The position numbers were made by a program, and so were the translations under genes. A DNA stretch of 64,000 nt, taken from NCBI GenBank assembly GCA_950022295.1, contig OX465599.1:281749501-281813500 (forward strand), read 5' to 3'. This document shows, in pieces, positions 45,342-58,218 of the stretch; positions within the stretch are counted from its first letter, which is position 1, and each line of letters opens with the position of its first letter. The DNA comes from Bromus sterilis. Lineage: Eukaryota > Streptophyta > Magnoliopsida > Poales > Poaceae. A model generated the notes under the pieces. It searched no databases. It was not told where the DNA came from and was given only the letters and a program-made list of their open reading frames with translations.

Positions 45342-46048
45342 CATGTTTTATATAGGTAAAAAGTGGAGCTTGTTATGTTTTCATGTGCTTTAGCTTTTAT
45401 TCTCCTTTCCGCGCCAAGTTCTTATGTTTTTGAAGCTTCACAATTCTAACCACTGCTTCAAGTTTTCAGAAAGTTTCGCAGCTTTTTGAACTCCGAAATT
45501 TTTTCAACAAAGAAGTTTTCAGAAAAATTCCAGAAAAATAAAAATAAAAATTTCCATGTCGAGAGTGACCCAGAAGCACCTGGGGCTGACCAGGGGGACC
45601 ATAAGTGGCCCAGGCGGCCAGCTGGCACGGCCAACCCCCTGGCCGTGCCCACAGGGCACCTGGGGTCCACAGGCCCCATATCCAGGTATGTCTTGTTCCT
45701 CCTCCTTCCTTTCTCTCCAAAAACATGAGTTATGCACTTCTTGCGTTCTTGCTGTTCTTGGAGGCGATTTTCGATCTCTCTCTATAACCCACCGTTTGAG
45801 CTGAGATTTTGAGTAAATACTCCCCGGTACGCAACTCCTCCACCCCTCCAATTAGATTTTTTATTGGTTATTTCATTTGTGAGTATTTAGTAGTTTTTGG
45901 TGCTGTTTATATGAGCTTGCATGCATTTGTAGAAATTTATTTTTTAAGTTTTGATGCAAGTTTATGCCTTAGGTAAGTGAGTAGAGTAGTTTGCCTCAAC
46001 TCACTTTGTTTAAATCCTTGTTTTTGTGAATTGTCAAAAATTTCAGAA
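45342..46048. other. Element H spacer with palindrome and TATA-like site
   Basis: Contains a palindrome, GGCACGGCCA...TGGCCGTGCC (45624-45633 with 45640-45649), and 130 bp later CTCTATAACCC (45779-45789), in the same order as the palindrome-TATA pair in the LTRs. ORFs through the GC-rich part exist in all frames and are not credible. Confidence 0.55.
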
Positions 46049-47184
46049 ATGAGTTTGCTAGGAAAAGCAAAGGGGTGTCTTGGGAAGAAGAATCCCGAGC
46101 GCTCCTATCGAGTTACTAGAGCTGCAGCTTCACCCTCAGCTAATAGGGTGAGCTACAATGAAGATCATGTGCCCCTGGAGTTGCTAGAAGACATGAGTCC
46201 AACATGCGCAATGATGTATCCATGCGATGATTTTCTTGAAGCGACACGAATCAAGGAGGATTTCTATGGCCTTTGCGCCAATGCAGGTTTGACACGGCTA
46301 GCACTATGTCGTGTGGTACAGTATAAAAGGCTCACCTCCTGTTTCATTAATAGTTTTGGTTATAATCATGATTCTGGAACTGTCGAGTTTATAATTTATA
46401 ATAATCTTATGACCATGCCTTTGGCAAAAAAATTTTGATATAATAGGTGTGCCGAACGCTGGTCAGACGGCGAGGATGAACACTCAGCCTTCCGAGTTGA
46501 GGACCCTCTTCAACTCTCTTTGTAGCCAGGAGGAGAGAGATATTCGGCGTACAAATATTTCCAGCATCTTATTCCCCCACCTCAGGTATTTTGCGTATTT
46601 TATTGCTAGAGGGGTGTTGGCTCGTGACAACACGAGCAATGGTTCTGCACCAGATTTCACTATCTATGCGAATGCCCTCTCTAGTAGGAGTGATTATAAT
46701 ATGGGTGCCTTAATTTCTCGACGCCTTGCTTTGAATGGTAACAAGGGTGATTTATTTGGTGGCGTTTATGCCACTTATCCTTGAGTATTTTAATGGCACC
46801 CCGCATCCTGATGGTGTTCCCTTTTCTTACACAAGTCTTGATCTTGCTGCTATGAAGAGGCATATGTTTGTTACCACGACTTCCCAGTTTGGTAACCTTG
46901 TTTATATTTTGAGGTTTGAAAAGACTATTACTCGTGAGATTCGTCTACCTACACCACTTTTGTTTGATTATACCCGCAGGAATGGATGGTCCTTCAATGA
47001 TGTCCAGTTTGATGTGTTCATGGACCAGTACCAGTTGCATAACCCCACGGAGGGGGTTGTGACCAACGAGGAGGAGCATAGTGAGTTCCCACCTTTCCAG
47101 GGCAAGACCGTCACCCAGTATGGTGAGGGGTCTTCTTCTTCTTGGAGCGCAGGACCTTCCTCATGGGAGGATCCGAGGACTTAG
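46049..47184 (+). pseudogene. ATHILA ORF-like gene of element H, two frameshifts
   Basis: Starts MSLLGKAKGCLGKKNPER. 46049-46438 in one frame (VPLELLEDMSPTCAMMYPCD, FYGLCANAGLTRL, DSGTVEFIIYNNLMTMPLAK). 46449-46784 in a second (FPHLRYFAYFIARGVLARDN, RRLALNGNKGDLFGG). 46735-47184 in a third (FNGTPHPDGVPFSYTSLDL, RFEKTITREIRLP). The wording is that of the plant 'Arabidopsis retrotransposon ORF-1 / ATHILA' family as I remember it. Its role is unknown, sometimes discussed as capsid- or envelope-related. It lies where an env-like gene would be but with no pol upstream. Confidence 0.7.
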
Positions 47185-47671
47185 GTGTACGCACCGGAGG
47201 GCTCATACGACTCTTGGAATTACCCGTGCCACCCCGGAGTAGGAGGTTCGTGGGGGCAGTAGCTGCTACCAACTTAGGCCAAAAGCCTAAGCTTTGGGGC
47301 GTATGTGCCCTTCTGACTTTTCCATTGTATTATCCATTTTTAGTTGTTCGCTTTGATCTCTTTGAAGTTTTTTCCCGTTCTTCTTTGTTTCTTTTAATTT
47401 GAGAAAACAAAAAAAAATCTCTTTTCTTTTGTTTTCGTTAAACCTTTGAAAACCACAATTTTTTTTTCCTTTCTCTCTTTAGTTTGCTTTGTTTTCAGAG
47501 TTCAGCTCGAGTCCGTGATGGCCTTTTGATTATATATCCCACGTTCGGTCGTGCAAGTGACAAGGCAGTAATGACGAAGATCGACGGAAGGGAAGCAACA
47601 AGGAAAACCGGTATGAACTCTTTTTGTTTCTACTTTTGTACATATGACTGTACTTATGATCTAGACACCAG
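47185..47671. other. Element H internal non-coding DNA
   Basis: AT/T-rich tracts and CTTAGGCCAAAAGCCTAAGC (palindrome at about 47274-47290). Nothing coding. Confidence 0.6.
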
Positions 47672-48527
47672 CTTGACAATTACATTTTTGCCCCTAGTTC
47701 TGCCGGCTCGTGGGTTTTGCCCTTACTTTTCGGCTTTGCTCAGTTTTGCCCTTAAATTTGTCTCTGAGGTCATCCGAACGCCCTTTGACCGTTTGACCAA
47801 TACTTTGAAAATGCATAACAAATTCATATGAACTCAGAAAAATGCAAATAAGATATCAAAATGTTTAAAAAAGCATTACCTGTAAGTGCATGTTATTAGC
47901 ATTCACGAACAAAATAATATTTAAACTACTTGAGGTTATTAATGTTATTAACATTATTAAACATTAAAGGGTATAAACAATACATTTTCATGATTAAAAA
48001 TGACATGCGAATGTAGCTGATGTCTTCTGAACATTCTGATATCTTATTTGCATTTTTCTGGGTATATATGAAGTTGTTATGCATTTTCAAATGACTTTGA
48101 CCATTAATTTTAAAATTCATAACAAGTTCATGTGAATTCAAAAAATCTCAAATAAGATATCAGAATGGTCAGCAGACATCACCTAAACTTGCATGCCGTT
48201 TTTATTCATGATTTTTTTATTGTTTACACATTTTTATTTTTAATAATGTTAAGAACGTTAGTAACCTTGGGTAGGTTAACAATTAATATTTTCATATGTG
48301 CAAATGATACACACATAAAGGAAATGCTTTTCTGAATAATTAAATATCTTATTTGCATTTTTCTAAGTTCATATGAATTTGTTATACATTTTCTAAGTAT
48401 TGGTCAAACGGTCAAAGGGCGTTCGGATGACCCGAGGGACAAATCTAAGGGCAAAACTGAGCAGAGCCGAAAAGTAAGGGCAAAACCCACGGGCTGGCAA
48501 AACTAGGGGAAAAAATGCAATTGTCCC
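47672..48527. mobile_element. Foldback element N with nested inverted repeats
   Basis: Outer arms of about 215 bp (47672-47886; 48313-48527) are inverted copies, e.g. TTTGCCCTTACTTTTCGGCT versus AGCCGAAAAGTAAGGGCAAA. The centre holds a second inverted pair (about 48020-48100 with 48105-48185, sharing TCTGATATCTTATTTG). No ORF. A clear TSD was not found. Probably a Mutator-like or foldback MITE. Confidence 0.85.
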
Positions 48528-49922
48528 TTCTATGTTTACAATGCTTTCCCAGTGTTAATGCTTTCTTTGTGGCTGATCTCAAATAGCTAGAGTGCATAAT
48601 GTGTTGTTGAAATGATTTACATGCATTGCATTGTTCATGGTTTGGCATATTGAAGTGGTATTTCCGTTTAGAGAATTCTTGGATTGACTTGGCACATGTT
48701 CACACATGCTTATGACTAAAATGTCTATCATGCCTTGATGACCTTTTGGTTTCATAATAGTTATATCACTTTCATGCCCGATTCAATGTTGCTTTGTCGC
48801 TCTACATGATTATGACAATTATTGCTCTCTAGTTGGTCGCTTCCCAGTCTTTTGCTAGCCTTCACTCGCACTAAGCGGAATTCTTCTTGTGTTTCCAAAC
48901 TCCCTTTCAAACCAGTTATTCCACTTGAGTCCACCATACCTTCCTATATATGGTATTTACCGTCCATCCCTAACTAAGACTTTCTTGTGCCATCTCGAAA
49001 TTTATTCAACAGTTTCCCTTTTGTAACCGTACAAGCTCATGGTGCGGTGAGGGAAAATCAGTATCTAACATGCGAAAAATATTTTGATGGAAGTTTTAAC
49101 TAGTCAAATTTATAAAAAATAAAATAAAGAGAGTTGCACCTCCCCCATACTTGATGATGGAATGAAATGGACCAAATGCTACTAATGATAGATGGAATGA
49201 GAAAACTTCCTTCCATACTTGAGGCAAAATAAAAGGCACCATAGACCGTCAAATGATGTATGTAAAAGGGAACAAAGTGTAAGCAAAAGCATTAATATGG
49301 TTGGCATGGGAGATATTGGGAGACCTTTACCGTACACCGTTGACTGGACAGTTGCACTTATCAAAAGAATTTTATCTTTGTTTTCAAAAAACAAGAGCTC
49401 TGGCACGTTTTCAACCTTGCCATCAAAATCCACGGTTCGAGATTCTCCCCTTCTTTCTTCAAAGCACCAACTATTGAGAGCATAATTGTCATTCTTAGTG
49501 TAACATGCATTGTCCCAAAGTACTAGATTGTCTTCTGCATGATTGTGATATTGCTTGTTCTGAAATTCTTAGTTCTAGTCTCCTTTAAAACTCCGGAGGA
49601 GTTTCTGCATTTATGTTTTGCTTCACTCATGGAGGCTAGCGAGATACCACCCTAGTATGTTCAAGCTATGTGCATAGTGATCTTGTTATGATTTTCGGCA
49701 ACATATTATTTACTTTTGGTTGTTTGTGATTGATCACTTGAAAGAAGGATTGCTTCGTGCATTGTCCTCATAGCATTATTTTGATACTTGCTAAACTCTT
49801 TTCGTAGTACAAGCATATATATATCTTATGAAGCAAAAGAGTTTGTCAAAGTTTTCTTTGTCACGTCAAGTTCATTGAACTGAATTGCTTGAGGACAAGA
49901 AATAGGCTAAGCTTGGGGGAGT
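48528..49922. other. Element H internal non-coding DNA and polypurine tract
   Basis: No ORF with family likeness. Ends AAGCTTGGGGGAGT just before the 3' LTR, the same polypurine tract wording as in E and J. Confidence 0.75.
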
Positions 49923-50306
49923 TGATACGTCTCAAACGTATCTACTTTTCCAAACACTTTTGCTATTGTTTTGCCCTCATTCTTGCATGATTTGAACTAA
50001 ACTAACCCGGACTGACGTTGTTTTCAGCAGAGCTGCCTGTATGGTTTTACTGTGTGCAGGAAAATGGACTTTTAGGTATCTCGGAAAATTGCAGGAAATT
50101 TCATAAAAAAATCCATGCACCCGAAGCTTCCACGGACCAGAAGTGGGGCCAGAGGGGGCCCAAAGGGGCTCTAGGCGCCATGCTGGCGCGGCCCCACCCC
50201 TGGTCGCGCCAGCTGACCGCCTGGGGGCCTCCCCCCTCCTCTGATGCCCTACCGATGCCCCTATTTATTCCCATGATGGGAAAACCCCGAAAGAGAAGTC
50301 GCTTTT
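49923..50306 (+). mobile_element. Element H 3' LTR, first part
   Basis: TGATACGTCTCAAACGTATC to AAGTCGCTTTT. Holds the palindrome GCTGGCGCG/CGCGCCAGC (50182-50213) and TATA CTATTTATTC (50261-50270). J interrupts it about 40 bp after the TATA. Confidence 0.92.
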
Positions 50307-51908
50307 TGATGGCGTGGAAGTGGTAATGGCTTCTCGCCCTTCGTTGGTTACCTCAAGTGGAAGGTGAGATGTAGGATAGCAGGAAATTTTCCCTATGTAG
50401 AGGATAGGGTTTGTCTCCCGTAGGACTCCGGCAATGATAAGTAGGTGTCACTGGCGCACCTGACGTGGATCTGCACACGATACAATTAACTTTGCTTCCA
50501 ACGAAGTTTAGAGAGGTTGTCAATCTCTCCGGTCTAGTTGTTTACAAAGGGTCAAACACACAAGGGATAATGATAATGATAGCAACTAAAAGTAGATACT
50601 GGAAAGGAAATAGGCTTGTAAACAATGATGAGGATATGGACCGGGGCCCCGTGATTTTCACTAGTGATGTCTCTCTCCCAAAAGACGATAAAACTGCTAT
50701 GCGAGGTAAACAAATTACAGACGAGCAATTGACAGGATTTTAAATGCACCGCAATGCTAACTATGCTACAAAAGAAAGGAAGAGGCTCATAAGCATGGGC
50801 AGTACGCCAAAATAAGTAGACCGAAATCCATCCACATCTTCTATCCAGAACATCTCGCTGGTATTAAGTTGAAAGTCCCACCCAAAGTGTAAACCCAAAG
50901 CAACATACAACTGCATTAAAAGAACTTTGCGTAAAGTAAACAATCCTTGCAACCGCGGTTACAAGCACTGTTGTTTTCCCCCTTGTGGCCACAACACATC
51001 CCCTAGACTCATGTTTCTATCACTCAAGCGTGTCATCAGGGGGCATGTACCCACAATCGAGCATAATGTTCCCTCTTGGAGTTACTATCCACCACTTGGC
51101 CAAAGCAATAAACATCAACGGAGAACATGCAAGAATTAATTAGAAACAAAAGTATAAGAGATCAAAACCAAATATATTACTCTATCACGATCTGAACATA
51201 ATCTCATAATCCATCGGATCCCATCAAACTCAACATAGCAACAAAAGAAGAATTACATATGTGCCTCGATCATGTAGGGCAGCTCACGAGGTCTAAACCA
51301 TGAAGAACAAAGAGGGGAGGAGAACATCACATAGCTACTGATCACGGACCCATGGTCCAAGGTAGACTACTCATGGCACATCTGGGAAGCGTCCATGGTG
51401 GAGGAGAAGCTCCCGGAGGTCGATCCTCCCTCTGGCAGGGTGCCGGGAAGGGTCCTGATGGTGCTCCCGATCTTGGAAGCGAGGTGGTGGAGGAACAGAG
51501 GCGAGATTGCGAAATAGGTTTCTGTCTTCAGAGTTTCCCTTTCACGGAGAATAAATAGGCGAAGGGGGAAGCCAGTGGGCCACCAAGGGTCCAGGCTCCC
51601 CCCTGGCCGCGCCAGGTGGCCGCCTGGGCCATTGGTGGTGGCCCTCTGGCCCCACTTGGGTGTTTCTGGAAGACTCCGTTGCGCTGATTTTTTATCCAAT
51701 TTTTCCCGAATTTTTGGAGGACTTTTAATATGGGGGGAACCTGGAATAGAAAAACAGCAGAAAACAGGAACTGGCACTGGGGTGCGCTGAGTTAGTAGGT
51801 TAGTCCAAATATGATCAAAAGTATATGAAAGTGTATCTAGATCATAGCAATATCATACAAAATATGCATGAAGCGAGCAGAAATTATCGATACGTTTGAG
51901 ACGTATCA
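50307..51908 (-). mobile_element. Element J 3' LTR (left)
   Basis: TGATGGCGTGGAAG...TTGAGACGTATCA, 1602 bp. Slightly shorter than its partner, with about 40 bp missing where the CCACCTTGAGATATC phrase should be (near 50840). Confidence 0.93.
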
Positions 51909-54033
51909 ACATCCCCAAGCTTAATTCCTGTTCGTCCTCGAGTAGGTAAATGATAACAGGCATAATTTCTGTGGTGACATGCTAGCAACCATATAAGAAC
52001 TTTGAAAAGTAAATCAATCAAGGTATTCAATTCAATTCAAGTCATAATATGCAAGAGTCTATATTAGCATTGAAACAAGCAACGAAAGAACATTAGGTGC
52101 AAGAGCTCTTGCTGTCCGTGACTCGAATGTCTCTAGATGGTGTTTGCATGCAAGAAGGGGGATATGGGAATACGAGAAAAATATATTTTTGTTGAGAACT
52201 CAGTCTACTAAAGTTTCACACTTGGTACAAGTCAATTTGATCTACTCCTTTTCGATATTTTGAGCACTCGTGCAATGGATGAGTGTAAGCACGAGAGTTG
52301 ATGCTTAGGATGGCAAAGAGAGAATATGGTGCAGGAGGAAGTCAAAAAGGTGAGAAAGGCTCACATCAATGAGGAAAATCATAGGCGAGAAGGCCAAATG
52401 ATAGATATGATGTGAGGAGTAGGGATTGCCATGCAACGGATGCACATATGAGCTGAAAATCTCTCCAATGGAACTAGTGGGGTGCATCTAACTTGCTTGC
52501 TCATGAAGACCTAGAGCTCTTTTGAGGAGGATCATCTTTGGAATATGCAAGCCAACTTCTATAGTGTGAAGGTCCCGACATAACTATATGCATGATCATC
52601 TCTATGGAGTACAAGGATAAGAGGGAGTACTAGTGTCGATCTTTCAAAAGGATAGTAGTGTTGCCCCTTTCTCTCTTTTTATTTCTTTTTTCTCTTTTTT
52701 CTATTTTTTGTATTTTTTGGTGGCCTCAATGGCTCTTTCTATTCAACTCTCATTTGTCCTCTTTGGGATCTTTAATTTTGTCCACTTTGGGATCTTTTCC
52801 TCACTTAAGGGCAACACTCTAATTTACAAGAGGGTATAGAAGATCTTTAACACTTTACAAGGTACTCAAATCATAAAGAAGATGTAGCTATCATGATGTA
52901 TGCAAAGTATGCCGCTGCCAGTGTAGAAGGAACATGTATGACATGAAGATCAAGTCATGAAGAGGTGGAGGTTGCATGGAAATATATCTCGGAAAGGCTA
53001 TGGAAATTCCTTGATAGGTATGTATGGTGTCTGTTTTGAGGAAGGATATAAGGAGGTTTGTGATGACAGAGCGTATCATGCCAAGGGTTTGGATGTACCG
53101 GCGAAGGTGGACGCCAACTCTCGGAGTGAGAAGGATGCAATGCACGGCACGGGAGAGGCTAGCAAATATGAGGAGGTGGAAGTTTCAACTCGCAATACTT
53201 ACATTAGTCCGAAGAACTCATGCACTTATTATCGGTAACTCTCAATCTAATAAGGAGGTTCACAAAGAGACAAGTACCCCGAGGAGAAGTAATGGGGTTT
53301 GGTTCTCCTTGCGCATCCTCGACTCATGGTACGTGAGTGTACTCTAATATTCGATCCCTCAGAAGAGTAGTGATCCATCTAGTAGATAGAGTTCTCAACT
53401 AGTTTTGTAGGTTTTGAAAATAACACACGGATTGCCCAAAATACAACACCTATCACTAATAGGCTAGAGCTCTTCACACCAAAAGTTTAAACATTACTCA
53501 CATCAATAGCTCAAAACTATTGCAAGTTACTACTGCAATTAAATAGCAACCTCAATTACCTACTTCTCAAAAACAAGACATAACTCAGTGCAACAACCAA
53601 CTCTCTTAACAAGATAAACATGAAAACTAAAGAGAGTTCCAGCGACAAACTAAAAAAATCCAACGCTCTTGCTAAGACAAACTAAGACTAAAACTAGACA
53701 GGGCAGTAGCTACGAAAAGATAAAGAAGACACAACAGTAAAAATATAGGCATGAAGAATCCTATGATGTGTTCTAGATTTTGAAAGTGGAGCGTGTTTCT
53801 CTCCCACACAAAGTAATACGGGGTCTAACTTGTTATGAACAGGAAGCAAAGCTAAAGAAAACTAAAAATAAAACCTAAGAGTGAAACGCTCCAAGCATAG
53901 CACATAACGCATGAAGTGATAAAAATATAGTGAGACAAAGGACGAACTGATGATTGTTGATGGAGAAGGGGATTCTCGGCGGCATACCCAAGCTTAGACG
54001 CTTGAGTCTCCTTGAATATGTGTTGGGGATACA
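51909..54033. other. Element J internal non-coding DNA
   Basis: Collinear with E 29334-31510, including the pyrimidine tract (52660-52730) and a decayed first hairpin at about 53968. No coding signal. Confidence 0.8.
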
Positions 54034-57000
54034 TGTAACACCCCGAGTGTCATGCCACAGTAATCACCCTGTTCTAATGCCAAGTCACAGTAGTTACCTG
54101 TGATTAACCAGTCTTGATCATGCCTAGTTCAAAATTCAAACCCTGTTGGAATTAAAATTAAAATTAAAAACAAAAGTTGAAATAAAACGTTGCCCAAAAA
54201 TTATGCATTCAATTTTATTTAATGCATAATGATCAGTAGGTCATCTTTAAATAACAGTGAAAATTTATTACAAGGTTTAAATAATGTAAAAAAATCAAAT
54301 CATTAGCAAAACAGTAGCAAAGCAGTGAGACTTAATACCTTTTAAATCAAACAAAAATGCAAATGAATTTGTAAAAGCCCCAAGATTTTTGTGGCACTTA
54401 ATTACGATGCAACAATAATTTTAGAACAAATTTCATGTTGTAGAAAATTAAAGGAAATATATTAAACTAATTACAAACAGAAAAGAAAACAAAAAAAGAA
54501 AAAAGAAAAGGAAACCCCTAAGCCTCGCCCTGGGCAAAGGCCCACACCGGCCCAACTCCTCCAGCCCGTCTCCCACCTGCCACCTGCCCCCGTCCTGTCG
54601 GCCACCTGCTTGACGCCGTGGCACAGCCGTGGCCACGGGCGCCGCTGGAGCCCCCCTCCCTCACCTACTCCCCCCTGTAGCGCACGTCGGAGATAAACCC
54701 CCTGCACCCCCCTGCACCTGGATCGAGATCCTCCCCATCGTCTCCACCTCACCCCCGCACGGACCCGTGCGCATCCGAGTCCGCGCCGCCGTCGTGCTCG
54801 CGGTCAACGGCCCCGCCTCGCCGCTCCGTAATGTCCAACGGCTGTGCCTCGTTCGTCTTCACCACCCCAGGGTGGGAATCGAACGCGGGGAATACCACGG
54901 GCTCGCCATCGAGCCCTTCCCCAACGACACCCGCCGAGCACCTCGCCGTTGATTGCCTCGGCTACAGGCCACGCCGCGCCTCCCCGAGCTCGCCACTACA
55001 CTCACTGTGAGCCCCTCATCGTTTTGCCCCTACTAGTGCTCGATTTCGTGCGTTAGCTCGTCATCTCCACCCTGCACGAGCTCCGGCCGCCGTCGGGCCT
55101 CCTCGTGGCCGTCAATTTAGTGCATCCCGGCGTCCACCTCGTGCACCATTGGGTACGCGTGCTGGCCACGTTCGATTCCGCCAGTCGCTGCTCCATTTCG
55201 ATGCCGGAGGCGACCAATGGCTCGTAGCCGTGGTCACTGTAGGCCGCCGCCGGCGCGGGAATGGCTAAGCCATATGTGCTTAACCCCCTCCCTCCCTATA
55301 TGACAAGTGGGCCCAGGCCACTAACCCCCCCCCCTTGATGCCTAATTGCTTACTTAGTTTAAATTAACTAAACCCCTGTTAGTAATATATGTCAGTGACA
55401 AGTGGGCCCAAGGACATCTGTGTTAATCTAAAATAACTGCTAAGTGAAAATATCTCTGTGACTTACAAGTGGATCCCACTGGCACATTAGATAAATAAAA
55501 AGGATTTTATAAAAATGTGCGACTTACAGCTGGGCCCCACTTGCCATTTTATTGAATAAAATGATTTATATTGCTACTGTGTATGAGATGTAGGTCCCAC
55601 CTGTAAGTTTGACCAGTAAAAGTACTATCCTGGATAATGCCAATTTAAATGATTAAATAAATCCAGAAAATGATTTAAATTGATCAAAACTTTGAAAATC
55701 AATATCTTTTAATCCTTAACTCCGTTGAAAATAATTTATATATCAAACTTGATCAGAAAAATACGAGGAATACGAATATGATATCCGTTGGTCTACCAAC
55801 CCCCTCTAACATACCGAACATCGAACCGTCCCCCTCCGGTAGCACTGTTCGATGATTTGTCCGGTACCGATAAACTGTCTGGATGAATTTATTCTGAACA
55901 CGAAAGTTGTTTAGAATAGATCAACTAACACGGATACACCATCCATACGTTTGTCGGATGTCCACGACACCTCCGACATGGTCCCTTCCCCCTTCGGGCC
56001 GTCTACCGATAATCACCCGGAGTCAATATTTCATCCCCAGATGAACTCCCGCTCCGAGCATAGAACTTTGTACTACGTTAGAACACCGTTAAGAATGCAT
56101 CTGTCATGTCATGTATCTGTTTGCATGTGTTTGCTTTATATTTACTGTTTCTTCGCCCCTTTTATTCTCCGGTAGACCCCGCTGATGTCGACTACAACGT
56201 TGCCGAGTAAGACTACTTCGTCGACGATCCTACTTCTACTGTCGAGCTTCCAGGCAAGCAGAGCCATTCTATTCCCCAGATATCGCCTACCTTTCCGTAC
56301 TTTTCTTGCACTAGGCATTGTTACTGCTGCTGCTACGTTACAATCCTATTCCATTGCATAGCCTGTTTTTGTCGCCCCTTGATGTACCTTTTTTATCCTA
56401 TGCTGCCTATAAATTTATATATATTATATTCAGCAGTGAGCCCTGCGCTTTGATAGTCAACTAGGATTAGATAGCGGGCCGTGATCACTCTGGGAGTGAA
56501 CGCGGATACGATGATTATAACTGCACTGGTACGGTACAATGCAGACACCGCCTCAGGCCCCTACCTCGGCTCTACCGAGCCACATCAAGTGGAGCTATCG
56601 AGGATTAATCCTCGTACTCCACTGTTTGCTGACTCGGTATAGCCGCCCTAGGGTCTTGACACGGTAGTCCTTAAAGGTAAGAGTCGGACGACCCAACGGT
56701 GCCCGCGAGTGGTATTGCGACGGGATGACAGGGAGGGTACGACAAGTGTACCAGTGTGCTTGGCCCCTGATCATCGGCCGCGAGAGTTACCAAACCACGA
56801 AAGTCGAGCTCCCCCAGGAGCACACGCGAGACAAGGTAAGGAGACGGTTCACCTTGTTGGTAACCGCAGAGACTTGGTGGGACGACAGGCCAGGCACCGA
56901 TGTACTGGTGGTCTTGACTGCTGTCGTTGTCCACGGGTCAGTTAAGTCGAGGCAACGAGAACGGTTGTCCCGCAAGTTAATAAAATGACTAATGGTTCGG

Positions 57001-58218
57001 TGGATGACTTGAGTAGCCTTTTGGCTTATACGCGCTGCCTACACGTGGGAATTACGAGTTATGGGCTCCTCTACTTCGTAGTGTCGTCTGAGGACTCTTT
57101 AGACGTCAGCAGTACTGCGGGCTGATTGCCGGGAAGTGGTGTTGTCTTATTTTCTCGCGCGGTGTTGTCTTATTTGGTTTGCTTATGCTTCACCGGCCAG
57201 TCACGCACCGTGCAGGAGTACGTTCGGGTTGGGGTCAAAGGCCCGGCGTACTTAGGATTTAGACCGGCGGATGGCCTCTCTGTTGAGTTTGAAAGATGGG
57301 CTACGGAGTGTCGGATAGCCTCGGTGGGGAGTTCCCTAACAAGATGCCCGCCACCCTAGAGATTCGTGCGTGTAGTGTAACACAAGTGCACCCCTGCAGG
57401 GAAGACTAATCTATTAGAATAGTCGTGTCCACGGTAACAGGACGCTTTATGCTGAAGATGGATCTTACCACTACGAACTATTATTATTAAACTGTATGGT
57501 TCCAGGTTTTCTTCCTCGATGGGATGTTGAGGAGGTGAACTCGGAGGCATTGCTAACTATTACAACTTATTATTATACAATGCTGCAGCAACTTCTGCTG
57601 CATTGTTACTTTATGCTTTATATAAACTGTTGGCTATTCTCTCCTCATGCTGCAAGACTCGTTGGATGATGCTAGTCTTCGATAGGCCTAGCTTCTTACC
57701 CTTATTCTGATTTCTACCTTGCAGTCCACTATATATAGCCTCCCCTTTCCATTTGACACAATGCATAAATGCTTATTAGCGGACGTAAGACTCGCGGGTA
57801 TGCTAGATACTCACCTTTTCTTTATTTCCCCCTTCTCGTTTTGCCTGATCGGTCGCTGCAGTCGACGTTGGAGCCCAGGAGCAGGAGTACCCCGGAGGCG
57901 ACTACTACGACGCCGAGTTCCCCGTTGACCAGGAGTAGTTTGGTGGATCCCAGGCAGGAGGCCTCGCCTTTTCGATTTGTATCTCTGATGTCATTTGTGC
58001 TAGCCTTCTTAAGGCAAAACTTGACTAACTATGTATGTACTCATATATTATGGCTTGTATGACTTATGTATTTGGATCCTCGTGATCCCTGGTATTGTAA
58101 CATATTGGTTTATCCTTTTGTGTTTAGTGCTGTGATATTCTCACCGTGGCACCCTAATCTCAGACGTGTACCCTGTGTGTATGATTACTGTACACAAATT
58201 GATTTTGGGGGCGTCACA
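54034..58218 (+). mobile_element. Solo LTR K: 4.2-kb Gypsy-type LTR without TSD
   Basis: TGTAACACCCCGAGTGTC...GGGGGCGTCACA. Flanks are ATACA on the left and TAACA on the right, so there is no target duplication. Compared with F, about 800 bp of host sequence (equivalent of 24905-25700) is gone. AT-rich flanks surround a GC-rich core (54500-55320) that resembles solo LTR B in reverse. No credible gene inside. Confidence 0.82.

Noticed and set aside
54629..55056. Proline/arginine-rich ORFs in solo LTR K
   Set aside because: Same composition artefact in the GC-rich core. No motif and no consistent frame.
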